Notes under the pieces: generated by a model
The model's database searches: none
What the model saw: the letters and a program-made list of their open reading frames with translations, nothing else
Told to the model about the DNA's origin: nothing
Translations under genes and position numbers: made by a program
Shown: one piece after another, positions 17,218 through 25,953 of the stretch
How the letters are laid out: every line of letters begins with the position of its first letter
Numbering within the stretch: the stretch's first letter is position 1
Source: Fen-1258 sp964449775
GTDB taxonomy: Bacteria > Bacteroidota > Ignavibacteria > Ignavibacteriales > Melioribacteraceae
Direction of reading: 5' to 3'
DNA: 64,000 nucleotides
Assembly (NCBI GenBank): GCA_964449775.1
Contig: CAYVBQ010000005.1
Span: 62,001 to 126,000, forward strand

Positions 17218-18066
17218 ATGAAAAAAGAATTAATTCTACAACTGCGAGCATCTTTTGAAGGCGTAGCTTATGAAGAAAATGGAATAGAATATTGGCTTGC
17301 CCGCGATCTCCAAGAATTACTTGGCTACAGCGATTGGCGGAATTTTCTAAATGCAGTTAATAAGGCAAAGGACTCCTGTAGAAACTCACAAATTGACCCG
17401 GATTATCATTTCGTTGACGTCAACAAAATGATAAAACTGCCCAAAAATGCGAGTCGTGAAGTTGATGATATTATGCTAACGCGTTACGCTTGTTACTTAA
17501 TTGCCCAAAATGGTGATCCTCGCAAAGAACAAATCGCATTTGCACAAAGCTACTTCGCATTGCAAACACGTAAGCAAGAACTTCTGGAAAAACGGATTGA
17601 ACTTATTGAAAGAGTTGCAGCACGCGAAAAATTAATTGCAACCGAAACGGAATTATCTAAAAACATTTACGAACGCGGTGTAGATAATGAAGGTTTCGGA
17701 AGAATAAGAAGTAAGGGAGATCAAGCTCTATTCGGTGGTTATACTACTCTTCAAATGAAGAAAAAGCTCAACATTCCAGAGAATCGTCCTTTAGCGGATT
17801 TCTTACCGACAATAACAATTAAAGCCAAAGACCTTGCAACCGAAATAACCAATTTTAATGTGAAGAAGAAGGATTTGTTTGGTGAAAATCCTATTGTATC
17901 AGAGCATGTAAAAAACAATCAAGATGTTCGAGACCTATTAGCCAAGAGTGATATTAAGCCGGAAGAATTGCTGCCGGAAGTTGATATTAATAAACTGCAA
18001 AGAAAAGTTAAGACGGAAGACAAGAATATTTTGAAAGAAGCAAAAAAACTTAAGGGCAAAGAATAA
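17218..18066 (+). CDS. dinD: DNA damage-inducible protein D
   Basis: 282 residues. N-terminal BRO-N-like domain (about 15-110) with IEYWLARDLQELLGYSDWRNFLNAVNKAK written in two parts here: YWLARDLQELLGY and WRNFLNAVNKAK; then LTRYACYLIAQNGDPRKEQIAFAQSYFALQTRKQE split likewise around NGDPRKE; and a DinD core with GFGRIRSKGDQALFGG and MKKKLNIPENRPLADFLPTI. E. coli DinD is SOS-induced and inhibits RecA-mediated strand exchange. Relatives often lie next to restriction-modification genes, as here. Start: ATG at 17218 preceded by GAGGTTGTC. It closes the accessory islet. Confidence 0.88.
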   Translation: MKKELILQLRASFEGVAYEENGIEYWLARDLQELLGYSDWRNFLNAVNKAKDSCRNSQIDPDYHFVDVNKMIKLPKNASREVDDIMLTRYACYLIAQNGDPRKEQIAFAQSYFALQTRKQELLEKRIELIERVAAREKLIATETELSKNIYERGVDNEGFGRIRSKGDQALFGGYTTLQMKKKLNIPENRPLADFLPTITIKAKDLATEITNFNVKKKDLFGENPIVSEHVKNNQDVRDLLAKSDIKPEELLPEVDINKLQRKVKTEDKNILKEAKKLKGKE

Positions 18067-18091
18067 TTTCCAAGTGCCATGCGGAATAAAA

Positions 18092-18157
18092 CTTAGTGAC
18101 TTGGTGTCTTAGTGGCAAAGTTTTTACACCACTAAGTCATAAGGACACAAAGCTTTT
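18092..18157. repeat. Palindromic spacer repeat of the 'cttagtg-cttagtggc' type
   Basis: Left arm around ACTTAGTGACTTGGTGTC, right arm around CACCACTAAGTCATAAGG; the arms pair imperfectly. The core of the element at 6076-6231 is of the same type. It lies between the convergent dinD and nfo genes, where it could form a transcript-ending hairpin for either. Confidence 0.45.
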
Positions 18158-18186
18158 AAACAATGAATAAAGTTTCTTTTCTTTAC

Positions 18187-19041
18187 CTATTTTTTCACCA
18201 AACTCAGCAACACTCCAATATTTTCCAAATCCTCTTTCTGATCTTTACCTTTCGGTGTTTCTAAAATCTTAGGCACCTTCTCAAGTTTCTTATCGTTCAT
18301 AATGTTGGTGAAGCCATCAATGCCGATAAACCCTTTTCCGATATGATCATGTCTATCAACACGGCTGCCAAGGTCTTTCTTGCTGTCGTTCATGTGCAGG
18401 CACTTTAGCAAATCCAAACCGATGATCTGATCAAACTCTTTAATAACTTTTTTGTATTCTTTGGCATCTTTAATATTGTAACCGGCTGCCAAAATATGCG
18501 CTGTATCTATGCAGACGCACATCCGTTTTTTCTCATCAACCATATCTATAATCTTTTTCAATTGCTCGAAGCGGTAACCAAGTGCATTGCCTTGACCGGC
18601 AATTGCTTCGAGCATGCTCAATACTTTAAAACCTTTTGTTTGTTCATGAACGATGTTGAGAGACTCGACGATAATTTTCAACCCTTCCTCTTCACCCTGT
18701 CCGCCGTGAGAGCCGGGATGAAAATTTAAATATGGAATATCAAGTTGCTCGCATCGCTTCAGTTCATCAAGAAATGATTTACGGGATTTTTCCAGATTCT
18801 CAGGATCTTTAGCGCATAGATTTATCAAATATGAATCGTGAGAGACTACCACTTTTATGTTCGACTTGCCTTGTTTCTCTTTAAATGCCGTTATTTCTTT
18901 TTCAGTAAGGTCCTTTTGAAACCACCTGTTATTGTTTTTAGTAAAGAGTTGAATAGCTGTAAAACCGAGTGATTCTCCGCCGTCAATTGCCGAATCAACT
19001 CCGCCGTTAACAAATACATGCGCGCCAAGTAAGTGTTTCAT
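18187..19041 (-). CDS. nfo: Endonuclease IV (AP endonuclease)
   Basis: Cleaves DNA at abasic sites in base excision repair; uses three metal ions in a TIM barrel. At 284 residues it has normal length. Motifs: LGAHVFVNGGVDSAI at the start, VVSHDSYLINL, LNFHPGSHGG, LSMLEAIAGQGNALGYRFEQL, CVCIDTAHILAAGYNI, LHMNDSKKDLGSRVDRHDHIGKG (the HMNDSK and D.H.HIGKG metal ligands) and ILETPKG. Convergent with dinD. The upstream spacer holds a 12-bp inverted repeat (19053-19130). Confidence 0.95.
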   Translation of the reverse strand: MKHLLGAHVFVNGGVDSAIDGGESLGFTAIQLFTKNNNRWFQKDLTEKEITAFKEKQGKSNIKVVVSHDSYLINLCAKDPENLEKSRKSFLDELKRCEQLDIPYLNFHPGSHGGQGEEEGLKIIVESLNIVHEQTKGFKVLSMLEAIAGQGNALGYRFEQLKKIIDMVDEKKRMCVCIDTAHILAAGYNIKDAKEYKKVIKEFDQIIGLDLLKCLHMNDSKKDLGSRVDRHDHIGKGFIGIDGFTNIMNDKKLEKVPKILETPKGKDQKEDLENIGVLLSLVKK

Positions 19042-19052
19042 ATATTCCTCTT

Positions 19053-19130
19053 TTCTTGCTCATGTTCTTGATCATAATCGCGATCAAGAAAACTAACGAG
19101 CAAGAACATGAGCACGATCATGAGCAAGAA
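19053..19130. repeat. Long inverted repeat built from hexamers (TTCTTG/CTCATG type)
   Basis: TTCTTGCTCATG (19053-19064) and CATGAGCAAGAA (19119-19130) pair perfectly. A second stem, CTTGATC/GATCAAG, lies inside. The arms repeat with a 6-bp rhythm (CTTG, CATG, GATC). It lies in the divergent spacer between nfo and the SDR gene. Confidence 0.6.
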
Positions 19131-19196
19131 TGAATTTTGTTTTACAAATAAAGATAATAATATTGTTATGAAAAATTTATGGAATGATGAGCTGAA

Positions 19197-20084
19197 ATGA
19201 AAATATTTATCACCGGCGGAAGCGGATTATTAGGGCAGTACCTCAACATTGAACTTAGTAAGAAACACGAAATATTGACGCAATATCAATCTAACATCGG
19301 GAATTGCGTACAATTTAATAATGTAAAATTATCAATAACAGATTACCGGAAACTTGAGGAAGTATTTTCAACTTCCACACCAGAAGCGGTCATTCATACC
19401 GCTGCTGTTTCAAATGCGGAGAAAGCCGATAAGCTTTCTGCGGATGTGGTTTACGATATCAACGTAAATTCAACGGCAAAGATTGCCGAACTGTGCTCTC
19501 GATACAATTCTAAGTTGGTATATTTGTCAACAGATTTAGTATACGCCGGTTACCGCGGTTCTTTGCTGCGGGAAGATGCTAAACTTATTCCTATTTCACT
19601 CTATGCAGAAACAAAATTAATGGGTGAGATAAAAATTCAACAAACTTTTGATAATTACATAATATTGCGTGAAGCTCTCCTGATTGGATTTGGATTAAAC
19701 AACTCCCGAAATAATTTTCATTTGATGTACGAGAAGTTAGCAAAAGAAGAACCGGTCAATTTGTTTATAGATCAATTCCGCACTCCTCTTGCTTTACATG
19801 AAGCAGCCAGGATGATCGGCGAGTTGCTTGAAAAGAGTATTGACGGAGAAGTTTTAAACTTCGGAGGCAAAGAAAGATTTTCCAGATACGAACTGGGAGA
19901 AATACTTTGCGAAGAAGCGGGCTTTGATAAAAATTTACTCGTTAAAAAAACAATGGAAGAAGCCGGGCTTACTTACAAAGTTGCCGATGTATCGATGAGT
20001 ACCGAAAAACTTCAGTCTTATGGAATTAGATCGAAAATTTGTCGTGATTCAATTAAAGAAATCTTATCCGGGGTAAAAGCTTAA
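19197..20084 (+). CDS. SDR family sugar-nucleotide reductase (RmlD-like)
   Basis: 295 residues, extended short-chain dehydrogenase. NAD(P)-binding TGGSGLLGQYL at the N-terminus, the AVIHTAAVSNAEKAD block, VYLSTDLVYAG, and the active-site YAETK (Tyr and Lys). The substrate-binding part resembles dTDP-4-dehydrorhamnose reductase (RmlD). No other rhamnose gene is nearby, so the substrate is open; relatives also include methionine adenosyltransferase regulatory-type proteins. Its stop overlaps the ribD start by 1 nt (TAATG), so it may be the first gene of the riboflavin operon. Confidence 0.75.
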   Translation: MKIFITGGSGLLGQYLNIELSKKHEILTQYQSNIGNCVQFNNVKLSITDYRKLEEVFSTSTPEAVIHTAAVSNAEKADKLSADVVYDINVNSTAKIAELCSRYNSKLVYLSTDLVYAGYRGSLLREDAKLIPISLYAETKLMGEIKIQQTFDNYIILREALLIGFGLNNSRNNFHLMYEKLAKEEPVNLFIDQFRTPLALHEAARMIGELLEKSIDGEVLNFGGKERFSRYELGEILCEEAGFDKNLLVKKTMEEAGLTYKVADVSMSTEKLQSYGIRSKICRDSIKEILSGVKA

Positions 20085-21166
20085 TGATAGACAGTAGAGA
20101 TTATGAATACATTCAAAAATGTTTTGAACTCGCTCGTAACGGAAGAGGATTAGTATCTCCAAATCCACTTGTTGGGGTGGTAATTGTAAAGGATGGCGAA
20201 GTTATCTCGGAAGGGTATCATAAAAAATATGGCGGCAATCATGCAGAGGCAGAAGCAATTATTGCCACGGAACAAGACTTAACCGGTGCTACTTTGTATT
20301 GTAATTTGGAACCGTGCTGTCACACCGATAAACAAACTCCGCCTTGCGTACCATTGATTATCAAAAGCGGAATTAAACGTGTTGTCTTTAGCAATCTTGA
20401 TCCAAACCCCTCGGTTAACGGCAGGGGAGTATTACAATTGACCGCTGCAGGGATAGAAGTTACTAGCGGAGTATTCGCGGATATCGGAGAAAAATTAAAC
20501 CGGTTTTATTTCAAGACAGTACGTAAAAAAATTCCTTATACGATAGTAAAAATTGCACAATCAAAAGATGGGATGATCAATTCGCTTGGTTCGCAAAGAA
20601 CAAAAATTACATCCGATAACGCGGAAATTTTCGTCCATCATCAAAGATCAATCTTCGATGCTGTTTTGGTTGGCGCAAATACCATTAACGTAGATAATCC
20701 TAAATTAACTGTGAGGAAAGTTGAAGGAAGAAATCCTATCCGTGTTATTCTAGATGGTATGCTGACTTCCAATATCAATTCAAATGTATATAATGATGAA
20801 TGGAAAAATCAAACATGGGTCTTCACTTCAAAGACGGCTAACGATGCGAAAAAGGAGATGTTGCGTCAGAGAGGTGTTCGAATCATTGAGATGTTTTCAG
20901 ATTCAACCGGCAGACTCGATATTGGTGTTGTAATGAGATTGCTACACTCTAATAATATCAGATCGGTATTTGTTGAAGGAGGAGCGGATATTTTTTCTCA
21001 ATTTGTCAGAAAAGATCTGATTGATGAGATGATTATTTTGGAAGCGCCAATAATACTTGGTGAAGGAATTAAAGCTTTTAATGGAGAAATACCTGAAAAC
21101 CTCAAATTGGAATCAATAGAGGCGCTTCCACCGGACGAAAAAAGAATATATAAACGAATTGAATAG
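20084..21166 (+). CDS. ribD: Bifunctional riboflavin deaminase/reductase
   Basis: Carries out deamination and then reduction of the pyrimidine intermediate in riboflavin synthesis. Of 360 residues, the deaminase (about 1-145) has the zinc motif in GGNHAEAEAI and LEPCCHTDKQTPPC, plus GVVIVKDGEVISEGYH. The reductase (about 150-360) has PYTIVKIAQSKDGMI, DAVLVGANTINVDNPKLTVR, NPIRVILDG and VEGGADIFSQF. First enzyme gene of a complete rib cluster. No FMN riboswitch-like conserved structure was recognised upstream. Confidence 0.95.
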   Translation: MIDSRDYEYIQKCFELARNGRGLVSPNPLVGVVIVKDGEVISEGYHKKYGGNHAEAEAIIATEQDLTGATLYCNLEPCCHTDKQTPPCVPLIIKSGIKRVVFSNLDPNPSVNGRGVLQLTAAGIEVTSGVFADIGEKLNRFYFKTVRKKIPYTIVKIAQSKDGMINSLGSQRTKITSDNAEIFVHHQRSIFDAVLVGANTINVDNPKLTVRKVEGRNPIRVILDGMLTSNINSNVYNDEWKNQTWVFTSKTANDAKKEMLRQRGVRIIEMFSDSTGRLDIGVVMRLLHSNNIRSVFVEGGADIFSQFVRKDLIDEMIILEAPIILGEGIKAFNGEIPENLKLESIEALPPDEKRIYKRIE

Positions 21167-21200
21167 TGTTTAAATCCGCAGGAGTTGATATTTTTACAAT

Positions 21201-21842
21201 ATGTTTACAGGAATAATAGAAGAAACCGGAAAACTAGTCTCTGCTGAAAATATTGCCGGCGGAAAGAGACTAAAAATTTCAGCATCTAAAATTTTTAATG
21301 ACCTAAAAATTGATGATTCCGTTTCTGTAAATGGCGTGTGCTTAACCGTTACCAAAATTGATAATTATTTTTTCTGGTGCGATGCCGTTGGTGAAACACT
21401 AAACAAGACAACTCTCGCGAATGTTAATCAAAATTATGAATTGAATCTTGAAAGAGCATTGCGTCTTACTGATCGGCTTGGCGGTCATTTAGTGCAAGGC
21501 CACGTTAATGGTATAGGAGTTATAACACGGTTGACAAAATTGGGTGAGAATTTTTCTCTTGAAGTTGAGATTCCTAAAGTGATAACCAAATACATCGTTG
21601 ATGAAGGGTCAATCACAGTTGACGGAATAAGTTTAACTGTTGCCAAAATTGTTGAGAGAAAAATCACTGTCTCGATAATTCCTCATACATGGAGTAACAC
21701 AAATCTTCAGCAGAGAAAAACTGGAGATAGAGTAAACATCGAAACAGATATATTTGCAAAGTATGTTGAGAAAATTCTGCAAAGCTCAAAGGATGAGGGC
21801 AACAAATTCACAGATAACTGGTTTAAGAATTTAGGATATTAA
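21201..21842 (+). CDS. ribE: Riboflavin synthase alpha chain
   Basis: Converts two 6,7-dimethyl-8-ribityllumazine molecules to riboflavin. 213 residues in two similar halves: MFTGIIEETGKL, DSVSVNGVCLTVTKI and ALRLTDRLGGHLVQGHVNG in the first; ITRLTKLGE..SLEVEIP, DEGSITVDGISLTVAKI and SIIPHTWSNTNL in the second, with the Asn-Thr-Asn pattern in the second half. The length is that of the trimeric enzyme. It begins 34 nt after ribD and ends 1 nt before ribBA. Confidence 0.95.
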   Translation: MFTGIIEETGKLVSAENIAGGKRLKISASKIFNDLKIDDSVSVNGVCLTVTKIDNYFFWCDAVGETLNKTTLANVNQNYELNLERALRLTDRLGGHLVQGHVNGIGVITRLTKLGENFSLEVEIPKVITKYIVDEGSITVDGISLTVAKIVERKITVSIIPHTWSNTNLQQRKTGDRVNIETDIFAKYVEKILQSSKDEGNKFTDNWFKNLGY

Positions 21843-21843
21843 G

Positions 21844-23076
21844 ATGATTGATGAATTAGTTTCAAGAATGAATACGATCGAAGAAGCAATTGCCGATTTC
21901 AGAAAAGGGAAAATGCTGGTTGTTGTAGATGATGCCGACCGCGAAAATGAAGGCGATTTGATAATGGCTGCCGAGCTTGTTAAACCGGAAGATGTAAATT
22001 TCATCACACGCGAGGCGCGCGGAATTTTATGCCTTGCCGTTACCGATCAGCGTGCAAAAGAGTTGAATTTGGAATTGATGGTTGAAGAAAATACTGCACT
22101 TCATCAAACACCATTCACGGTTTCGATAGATTATATTCATAATACAACTACCGGAATTTCTACTCATGACCGAACGAAAACAATTTTAGCGGTTGTGAAT
22201 GAAAAATCGAAACCGAATGATTTTGCCCGTCCCGGTCACATCTTTCCGTTAATTGCAAAGGAAGGAGGCGTGTTAAACCGTGCGGGGCATACAGAAGCTG
22301 CGGTTGATCTCGCCCATCTTTCAGGATTAAAACCGGCAGGCATTCTGTGTGAAATTATGGATGCGGATGGTTCAATGGCGCGCACTCCCAAACTTATAAA
22401 ATTTGCCGAGAAACATAATCTCAAAATTATTACTATCGCGGATCTTATCGAATACCGTAGGAAAAAAGAAAAGCTTGTTAGATGCCGCGTTGTAGTTGAT
22501 ATGCCTTCCCGTTTTGGAAATTTCAAATTGCATCTCTATGAAAGTCTTCTTGACCCAACAGATAATCCTATTGCTCTTGTTAAGGGAGATATTGAAAGTG
22601 ATGAACCTGTACTGGTCCGTGTTCATTCCGAATGCTTGACGGGTGATGTGTTCGGTTCATTGCGCTGCGATTGCGGTGACCAGCTTACAACTGCTCTAAT
22701 GATGATTGAAAAAGCGGGGAAAGGTGTTCTTCTTTATATGAGGCAGGAAGGAAGAGGTATTGGTCTAGTAAACAAACTTTTAGCTTACGGTCTTCAGGAA
22801 GACGGCAACGACACCGTTGAAGCCAATGAGATGCTTGGGTTCAAAGCTGATTTAAGAGATTACGGAATTGGTGCACAAATTTTAAAAGATCTCGGACTGA
22901 AGAAGATTCGCTTGATGACTAATAATCCGAAAAAAATTATTGGTCTTAGAGGATATGATCTTGAAATTGTAGAACGTGTCCCGATTGAAATTGAACCGAA
23001 CGAAAAAAATGAAAAGTATTTGAAGACAAAGCATGAAAAACTTGGACACCTGCTAAGCTTTATTCCGCACAAATAA
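21844..23076 (+). CDS. ribBA: Bifunctional DHBP synthase / GTP cyclohydrolase II
   Basis: Supplies both riboflavin precursors. 410 residues. The N-terminal 3,4-dihydroxy-2-butanone 4-phosphate synthase (about 10-210) has VVDDADRENEGDL, GILCLAVT, TTGISTHDR and RPGHIFPL. The C-terminal GTP cyclohydrolase II (about 215-405) has VRVHSECLTGDVFGS with the zinc Cys, LRCDCGDQL, LYMRQEGRGIGL and LMTNNPKKI. Both active sites look complete, so it is a true fusion rather than a single-activity relic. Tightly packed between ribE and ribH. Confidence 0.96.
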   Translation: MIDELVSRMNTIEEAIADFRKGKMLVVVDDADRENEGDLIMAAELVKPEDVNFITREARGILCLAVTDQRAKELNLELMVEENTALHQTPFTVSIDYIHNTTTGISTHDRTKTILAVVNEKSKPNDFARPGHIFPLIAKEGGVLNRAGHTEAAVDLAHLSGLKPAGILCEIMDADGSMARTPKLIKFAEKHNLKIITIADLIEYRRKKEKLVRCRVVVDMPSRFGNFKLHLYESLLDPTDNPIALVKGDIESDEPVLVRVHSECLTGDVFGSLRCDCGDQLTTALMMIEKAGKGVLLYMRQEGRGIGLVNKLLAYGLQEDGNDTVEANEMLGFKADLRDYGIGAQILKDLGLKKIRLMTNNPKKIIGLRGYDLEIVERVPIEIEPNEKNEKYLKTKHEKLGHLLSFIPHK

Positions 23077-23099
23077 AACTATTAATAATTGGAGTATAT

Positions 23100-23564
23100 A
23101 TGGCAAGAATGATTGAAGGTCAGTTAAATGCTGAAGGCAAGAAATTTGGAATTGTTGTATCCAGATTCAATGAAATGATCTCTAAGAGTTTACTCTCCGG
23201 TGCGTTTGATTGTCTGGCGCGTCACGGCGCGAACGAAGACGAAATTACGGTTGCATTCGTTCCCGGCTCATTCGAAATTCCTATGACTGCAAAGAAAATG
23301 GCTGAATCTAAAAAGTATGATGCTGTTATTTGTCTTGGTGCGGTCATTCGCGGCGCAACTCCTCATTTTGATTATGTTGCGGCAGAGGTATCAAAAGGAA
23401 TTGCGAGTGTTTCTATGGATAGCGGTGTGCCTGTAATTTTCGGAATCATCACTTCCGATTCAATTGAACAGGCATTTGAACGTGCTGGTACTAAAAGCGG
23501 TAACAAAGGTTGGGATGCTGCGCTCAATGCAATTGAAATGGCTGATTTGATTAAGAAGCTTTAA
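23100..23564 (+). CDS. ribH: 6,7-dimethyl-8-ribityllumazine synthase
   Basis: Condenses the pyrimidine with DHBP; forms capsid-like assemblies in many species. 154 residues. Typical blocks: FGIVVSRFNEMISKSLLSGA, VPGSFEIPMTAKKMA, DAVICLGAVIRGATPHFDYVA (split: CLGAVIRGATPHFDYV), and FGIITSDSIEQAFERAG with a catalytic His in TPHFDY. Start: ATG behind TTGGAGTATAT. Last gene of the rib operon, convergent with gatB. A palindrome follows after 6 nt and may end transcription. Confidence 0.95.
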   Translation: MARMIEGQLNAEGKKFGIVVSRFNEMISKSLLSGAFDCLARHGANEDEITVAFVPGSFEIPMTAKKMAESKKYDAVICLGAVIRGATPHFDYVAAEVSKGIASVSMDSGVPVIFGIITSDSIEQAFERAGTKSGNKGWDAALNAIEMADLIKKL

Positions 23565-23570
23565 AAAATG

Positions 23571-23632
23571 GAACGCAGATCGTTTATGATTTATCTTAAG
23601 AAATCATAATTATCCTAAGAATCTGCGTTCTA
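23571..23632. repeat. Palindromic element family C, copy 1 (GAACGCAGAT ends)
   Basis: GAACGCAGAT (23571-23580) and ATCTGCGTTC (23621-23630) pair perfectly; ATGATTT/AAATCAT forms an inner stem. The next two bases complete CTA, which on the minus strand is the TAG stop of gatB. It lies between convergent ribH and gatB and may act as a two-way terminator. Related copies: 31068-31137 and 40247-40318. Confidence 0.6.
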
Positions 23633-25078
23633 TTTTCCTCTTTTACTTTCCAATTTACTTTTCAATAAATCATTTACAATTTGTGGATTAGCTTTACCTT
23701 TTGTTTCTTTCATTATCTGTCCCACAAAAAATCCAATCACTTTATCTTTACCGCTCAAAAATTCCTCAATCTGTTTTGGATTTGCAGAAAGAATTCGATC
23801 AATCACATTTTCAATTTCCGAAGTATCGGTTATCTGAACGAGATTCTTTTCTTTTACAATTTTGTTTGGATCTGAATTAGTATTCAGCATCTCCGGAAAT
23901 ATCTCTTTTGCGATTTTACCGCTGATAATATTCCCGTTAATCATCTTGATCAACTTGCCAAGATTCTGAGCGGAGACGGGAAATTGAGCAACGGATATTT
24001 TCTGATCATTAATATTTTTTAAAACTTCGGTCATCACCCAGTTACTTGCTGATTTATAATCATCCGTAACATTCAGAACCTGTTCGTAATAATCTGCCAA
24101 CTCGCGCGAGGAGGTGAGAATCTCGGCATCATACTTTGGCAGAGAATATTGCTCAACAAATCGGTTTCTTCTTTTCTCAGGGAGTTCAGGCATTGCGAGG
24201 GCAATTTTATCCTTCCAGTTTTGGTCGAGAACAATCGGCATTAAATCAGGATCGGGAAAGTAGCGGTAATCATGAGCTTCTTCTTTGCTTCGCATAGGAG
24301 TAACTTTATTTTGGTCTGCATTCCAAAGAAGAGTTTGTTGAATAATTCTTCCTCCATCTTCAAGAATATCTACCTGTCTTTCAATTTCAAACTCAATTGC
24401 TTTTTCAACGTTGCGGAAAGAGTTCATGTTTTTGACTTCAGTTTTTGTACTTAATTTGGTTTCGCCTTTTAAGCGGATAGAAATGTTAGCATCACACCGC
24501 AGCGAACCTTCTTCCATGTTGCCGTCGCAAATTCCAAGATATGTCACTATCTGTTTTAATTTGGTTAAGTAGAGATATGCTTCTTCAGCAGTGTGCATAT
24601 CCGGTTCGCTCACAATTTCCATCAATGGTGTGCCGCAGCGGTTAACATCTATCAGCGTATCAAATCCTTGATCGTGAATAGATTTACCCGCATCCTCTTC
24701 CATATGAATTCTTGTTATCCCTATCTTTCTCTTCGAACCATCTTTTGTCTCGATTGTGATCTTGCCATGTTCACAAATCGGTGCTTCAAGTTGAGAGATT
24801 TGATATCCCTTCGGAAGATCGGGATAGAAATAATTTTTCCGGGCGAAGATTGAGCGTTCATTTATTGTACATTCGGTTGCCAGTCCCATCAGAGCTGTGT
24901 ACTCTACAACTTTTTTATTCATCACCGGAAGAACACCGGGATGGGCTAAACAAACGGGGCAGATGTTGGAATTCGGAGGAGAGTCGAACTTGGTTGAACA
25001 TCCGCAAAATATTTTTGTCTTGGTTAAGAGCTGTGCGTGGACTTCAAGCCCAATTACAGCTTCGTATTTTGAATCCAT
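23630..25078 (-). CDS. gatB: Asp-tRNA(Asn)/Glu-tRNA(Gln) amidotransferase subunit B
   Basis: Subunit of GatCAB, which amidates mischarged Glu-tRNA(Gln) or Asp-tRNA(Asn). 482 residues with family motifs YEAVIGLEVHAQLLTKTKIFC (split: VIGLEVHAQL), CPVCLAHPGVLPVMN, FARKNYFYPDLPKGYQIS, HMEEDAGKS, DVNRCGTPLMEIVSEPD and CDANIS, followed by the YqeY-like tail domain. Zinc Cys are in CGCS and CPVC. gatC is far away at 51337 and gatA is not in the window, so the complex genes are scattered. Its stop codon lies in a palindromic repeat. Confidence 0.95.
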   Translation of the reverse strand: MDSKYEAVIGLEVHAQLLTKTKIFCGCSTKFDSPPNSNICPVCLAHPGVLPVMNKKVVEYTALMGLATECTINERSIFARKNYFYPDLPKGYQISQLEAPICEHGKITIETKDGSKRKIGITRIHMEEDAGKSIHDQGFDTLIDVNRCGTPLMEIVSEPDMHTAEEAYLYLTKLKQIVTYLGICDGNMEEGSLRCDANISIRLKGETKLSTKTEVKNMNSFRNVEKAIEFEIERQVDILEDGGRIIQQTLLWNADQNKVTPMRSKEEAHDYRYFPDPDLMPIVLDQNWKDKIALAMPELPEKRRNRFVEQYSLPKYDAEILTSSRELADYYEQVLNVTDDYKSASNWVMTEVLKNINDQKISVAQFPVSAQNLGKLIKMINGNIISGKIAKEIFPEMLNTNSDPNKIVKEKNLVQITDTSEIENVIDRILSANPKQIEEFLSGKDKVIGFFVGQIMKETKGKANPQIVNDLLKSKLESKRGK

Positions 25079-25456
25079 ATCGTTTTCTATGCTGATTTTA
25101 CTTTAGCGAAAATACTTAATTTTTGGAAGGTTCTATAAATATAAATTAGATTAAAAAAAATATTGCTTTAATAAAGGGCAAATACTTTCTTCCTGCTTAT
25201 TCGATCTCCAGTAGGGAATAATTGATTCTTCTTGAGAAATGCTGCGCAATCCCCGCTGTCTTTTTATCAGGTTTAACGAAAAAATATAGCAGCCTTTGAA
25301 AAATGCTGAATATTATTATTTGATTATCTGACCATTTATTTGAATATTCACAAAACAATGTTAAGAGAAATTTTTAACAAGACAAAAATTGCAAGTAAAA
25401 AGGTTTGCTTAGTTTCTAAAAAAAATATTTGATTAAATAATTAATAGGCATATACA
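25079..25456. other. Gene-free spacer between gatB and the CBS protein
   Basis: About 378 bp of AT-rich sequence between divergent genes. No open frame, RNA gene, palindrome or repeat of the kinds found elsewhere in the window was recognised. It presumably holds the two divergent promoters; no convincing TTTG-N20-TAnnTTTG match was found in it. Confidence 0.5.
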
Positions 25457-25894
25457 ATGAAAACAGTTAGAGAAATTCTACTCAAAAAAGGAAATCAAGT
25501 TTGGACAGTTTCACCCGATACAACAGTTTTTACCGCTCTTCAGTTAATGGCAGAAAAAAACACCGGAGCTTTACTGGTTATGAAGGATGATAAAGTTGTC
25601 GGTATCATGAGTGAACGTGATTATGCAAGAAAAGTAGCTCTCCTCGGAAAATTTTCCAAGGATATATTAGTACAAGAAATTATGTCTTCTACCATATTTT
25701 ATGTTGAACCTTCATTTAGTACAGAAGAGTGTATGGCACTAATGATTGATAAACGAGTTAGACATCTTCCGGTAATAGAAAAGGAAAAACTTGAGGGAAT
25801 TATTTCCATTGGAGATGTGGTTAAAGCTGTCATTGATGAAAAAGAGTTTTTAATAAGTCAACTTGAGCATTATATAAAAGGGGAACGCGGTTAG
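25457..25894 (+). CDS. CBS domain pair protein
   Basis: 145 residues made almost only of two CBS motifs (about 8-60 and 75-130): MAEKNTGALLVMKDDKVVGI, MSERDYARKVAL and MIDKRVRHLPVIEKEKLEG, ISIGDVVKAVI. CBS pairs bind adenine nucleotides and sense energy state. The family of stand-alone proteins of this size is widespread; the partner is unknown here. Start: ATG at 25457, first in frame. It stands alone, with bshB1 60 nt downstream. Confidence 0.85.
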   Translation: MKTVREILLKKGNQVWTVSPDTTVFTALQLMAEKNTGALLVMKDDKVVGIMSERDYARKVALLGKFSKDILVQEIMSSTIFYVEPSFSTEECMALMIDKRVRHLPVIEKEKLEGIISIGDVVKAVIDEKEFLISQLEHYIKGERG

Positions 25895-25953
25895 TTGTTC
25901 TATAATTATTCATATTAATAGAGAGATAAATAAATCACTTCTTTAAGGTAATT

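Noticed and set aside
19131..20083. FMN riboswitch for the riboflavin operon
   Set aside because: The spacers before the SDR gene and ribD were read for the conserved RFN element pieces and none was recognised; ribD overlaps the preceding gene, leaving no room.
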